Source of the DNA: JAPPLB01 sp965206655
Lineage (GTDB): Bacteria > Acidobacteriota > Terriglobia > Bryobacterales > UBA6623
DNA: 64,000 bases
Assembly (NCBI GenBank): GCA_965206655.1
Contig: CBDBKC010000038.1
Location: 620,001-684,000, forward strand
Reading direction: 5' to 3'
Shown: positions 62,059 to 64,000 of the stretch, piece by piece
How positions within the stretch are numbered: position 1 is the stretch's first letter
How the letters are laid out: each line of letters begins with the position of its first letter
Program-made: the position numbers and the translations under genes
Notes under the pieces: model-generated
What the model was told of the DNA's origin: nothing
Database searches by the model: none
What the model saw: the letters and a program-made list of their open reading frames with translations, nothing else

Positions 62059-63068
62059 GTTGTTCATTCGGTCCCGGACCAAGGAAGCTGGAGTTATCCC
62101 ACAACAGCAACCTTGGAGAGACCGAATGAACATCCATCAGAATGCACGATTGACACCGAAAGGTCGAGCCCTGTTGGTTCGCCGCGTCCTCGGTGGGGAG
62201 AACGCACAGGCCGCCGCGGCGGCCTGTGGCGTCTCAGAGCGAACCGTACGCAAATGGCTCGCGCGGTTTCGGGCTGAGGGTCAGGCCGGTCTCGTCGACC
62301 GCTCCTCACGCCCCCTTCGCAGCCCGCGCCGCACTGCTGCGCCCAGCGCGGCCCGTGTCGTTGCTCTGCGCCGACAACGTTGGGCCGGCTACCGCATTGC
62401 CACTCGTGTCGGAGTCTCTCAGGCCACCGTCAGCCGCATTTTGCGCCGCGCCGGCCTCAACCGCATCCGCGATCTCGAACCCGCCCCGCCCGTGCGCCGC
62501 TACGAACACCCCGCACCCGGCGATCTGTTACATCTCGATATCAAGAAGCTCGGCCGCTTCCAGCGCGCCGGTCATCGCGTCACCTCCGACAAATCCCACC
62601 GCTGCCGCGGCGCTGGCTGGGAATTCGTGCACGTCGCCATCGACGACCACTCCCGTGTGGCTTTCTCCCAGATCCTCTCCGATGAGCGGAGCGACTCCGC
62701 CGTAGCTTTCCTCAATGCTGCCGTCGGTTACTATCGCTCGCTCGGCGTCCGCATCCGCCGCCTGCTCACCGACAACGGCTCTTGTTACCGCTCCCGGCTC
62801 TTCCGCGATGCCTGCCGTCGTCTCGATATCCGTCATCGCTTCACACGGCCTTACACGCCGCGCACCAACGGCAAAGCCGAACGCTTCATCCAGACCGCTC
62901 TGAGAGAATGGGCTTACGCTCGCTCCTACTGCTCATCCCAGCAGCGCGCTGCCCATCTGTTACCCTGGCTGCACGACTACAACTGGCATCGCCCTCACGC
63001 CGCTCTCCGCTATCGTCCGCCCTTCTCCAGACTCATGCTTCCTATGAACAACCTGTTGACACTCCACA
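62043..63068 (+). mobile_element. IS481-family element, copy C (no target duplication)
   Basis: 1,026 bp, near-identical to copy B, left end TGTGACC (one change). The left flank is GCTAGC, a proper NCTAGN target, but the right flank is AAGCGG, so there is no duplication. This points to a deletion or recombination at the right junction after insertion, consistent with the loss of the rest of the Fic gene. Confidence 0.92.
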
Positions 63069-63079
63069 AAGCGGAGTAG
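62126..63079 (+). CDS. IS481-family transposase, copy C
   Basis: 317 residues from ATG 62126, same HTH and DDE motifs as copy B (LLHLDIKKL, RRLLTDNGSCY, NGKAERFIQTALREW). Because the right flank lacks CTAG, the frame does not stop at the usual place and reads three codons (KAE) into flanking DNA before TAG at 63077-63079. It is probably still active because the change is only at the tail. Confidence 0.9.
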   Translation: MNIHQNARLTPKGRALLVRRVLGGENAQAAAAACGVSERTVRKWLARFRAEGQAGLVDRSSRPLRSPRRTAAPSAARVVALRRQRWAGYRIATRVGVSQATVSRILRRAGLNRIRDLEPAPPVRRYEHPAPGDLLHLDIKKLGRFQRAGHRVTSDKSHRCRGAGWEFVHVAIDDHSRVAFSQILSDERSDSAVAFLNAAVGYYRSLGVRIRRLLTDNGSCYRSRLFRDACRRLDIRHRFTRPYTPRTNGKAERFIQTALREWAYARSYCSSQQRAAHLLPWLHDYNWHRPHAALRYRPPFSRLMLPMNNLLTLHKAE

Positions 63080-63096
63080 CGATTACCTAGGTTTCC

Positions 63097-64000
63097 CTAT
63101 CGCTTCGCCGCCAGCTTTCGTTTTAGTTCAAGCAGACAGGTCTCGAGACCGACCTGGTATCGGGCTAACGGGGATGCGGCCGTTACCGCCGAATCCAGGG
63201 ATTCGACCTGGGTTAAACATCGCCGCCGCATCTCATCCATCGAGGGTGACGAATTGACAGGCTGACCTCTACGAAACACCGGAAGCAGCAAATCTTCCGA
63301 GTCACATTCCGCCGGAATCTCGATTTCCTGACCGGGTTCGGTCACGTCGTATCCGCTCCACACTGACTCGGGTCGGCTCGTCTCGTCATAAATCAAATCC
63401 GCCACAAACCCGCCATCTCGGGAGAACCGCCGCACCTGCTGAATCCCAGGCGTCGACCCCTTCGCAGGGTCGTCTGACAGCTTGATCTTGTTCTTCCATT
63501 CGCCGCCCGGTTCGCGAATGGCCGAAATCTTGTAGACCCCCGTCAAAGCCGGCTCATCGTAAGCCGTCGCCAGGCGCGTTCCCACCCCCCAGACCGCGAT
63601 CTTCGCACCGCGTTGCCTGAGTTCGGTGATGTTGTACTCGTCCAGATCACTCGACGCCACGATCGCCGCATCCTTGAAACCCGCCTCATCGAGCATGCGA
63701 CGCGCCTTGATGCTCAGATCAGCCAAGTCACCTGAGTCGAGGCGAATTCCGATCATGTTGTGGCCACGCTCCCGAAGCGCCCGCCCCGCCTGAATCGCGT
63801 GCCCGACGCCCTCGACCGTATCGTACGTATCCACCAGGAAGATACAGTTATTCGGCATCGCCCGCGCGTATGCCTCGAACGACTCGGCTTCCGTGTCGAA
63901 CGACATCACCCAACTGTGAGCGTGCGTTCCCTTCACCGGGATGCCGTAGGCTTTGCCCGCCAACACGTTCGATGTTCCCGCGCACCCCCCGACATAGGCC
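63097..64000 (-). CDS. pncB: Nicotinate phosphoribosyltransferase, 3' part (runs off the window)
   Basis: At least 290 C-terminal residues; the frame is open to the right edge, so the start lies outside. It joins nicotinate to PRPP in NAD salvage. Visible blocks: GIPVKGTHAHSWVMSF, LVDTYDTVEGVGHAI (phosphate-binding), IGIRLDSGDLADLS and IVASSDLDEYNI, followed by the GVGTRLATAYD loop, all typical of bacterial NAPRTase. The stop lies 28 bp from the end of IS481 copy C, in convergent orientation. The C-terminus appears complete. Confidence 0.93.
   Translation of the reverse strand, partial: AYVGGCAGTSNVLAGKAYGIPVKGTHAHSWVMSFDTEAESFEAYARAMPNNCIFLVDTYDTVEGVGHAIQAGRALRERGHNMIGIRLDSGDLADLSIKARRMLDEAGFKDAAIVASSDLDEYNITELRQRGAKIAVWGVGTRLATAYDEPALTGVYKISAIREPGGEWKNKIKLSDDPAKGSTPGIQQVRRFSRDGGFVADLIYDETSRPESVWSGYDVTEPGQEIEIPAECDSEDLLLPVFRRGQPVNSSPSMDEMRRRCLTQVESLDSAVTAASPLARYQVGLETCLLELKRKLAAKR

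Overview
The window looks like a chromosome segment of a GC-rich Acidobacteriota bacterium, most likely of the Bryobacter/Solibacter type. This is inferred from gene content: a DUF1592 cytochrome/DUF1552 pair, a large Oar-like TonB-dependent receptor with an N-terminal carboxypeptidase-regulatory domain, PD40/TolB-like propeller proteins, many Tat-exported enzymes and a CehA-type metallohydrolase. No rRNA or tRNA gene was seen.

Layout. 1-9.3 kb: a double-domain glycosyltransferase (open at the left edge), a 1,487-bp insertion sequence, an Nramp-like carrier, then DUF1552 and DUF1592 genes. 9.4-11.8 kb: exported MsrB and MsrA and a mutarotase-like gene with an in-frame amber codon. 11.8-15.3 kb: a decayed island (two frameshifted fragments, an orphan membrane protein, a C-terminally short MinD-like ATPase) and an FHA gene. 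15.4-22 kb: a dead IS481-family copy, galU, an intact paralogue of the amber gene, a pentapeptide-repeat protein with a small overlapping partner, and a TonB-type protein. 22.4-29.3 kb: a second 1,487-bp IS inserted on the start codon of lspA, then lgt, a histidine kinase/response regulator pair, and an IS4-family element that carries a 275-bp MITE-like insertion. 29.4-47.5 kb: a probable uptake and periplasmic degradation region with a TolB-like protein, a di-heme peroxidase, a class-V aminotransferase lipoprotein, the TonB receptor, two SelA-like PLP enzymes, two acetamidase/formamidase paralogues, a CehA-like protein, DUF2971 and an AGE epimerase. 47.5-51 kb: a broken toxin/chimeric antitoxin pair, a nucleotide-site-degenerate ABC/Wzt-C protein, a two-repeat secreted protein and a cyclase. 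51-64 kb: IS481 copy B, a PPTase/acyl-CoA ligase/acetoacetate-decarboxylase-like run, a P-loop kinase, an acyl-CoA dehydrogenase/thiolase pair, another DDE transposase, a Fic gene cut by IS481 copy C, and the 3' part of pncB (open at the right edge).

How the parts relate. lspA-lgt form a lipoprotein-processing operon. The thiolase/dehydrogenase pair serves beta-oxidation. Paired paralogues in the 37.6-42.6 kb block suggest duplication of a PLP-enzyme plus amidase module served by the upstream receptor. The strongest direct observations concern mobile DNA: exact 15-bp target duplications for both large ISs, CTAG targeting by IS481 in which the target supplies the transposase stop codon, one IS481 copy without a duplication next to a truncated Fic gene, and a nested MITE whose removal restores the IS4 transposase C-terminus.
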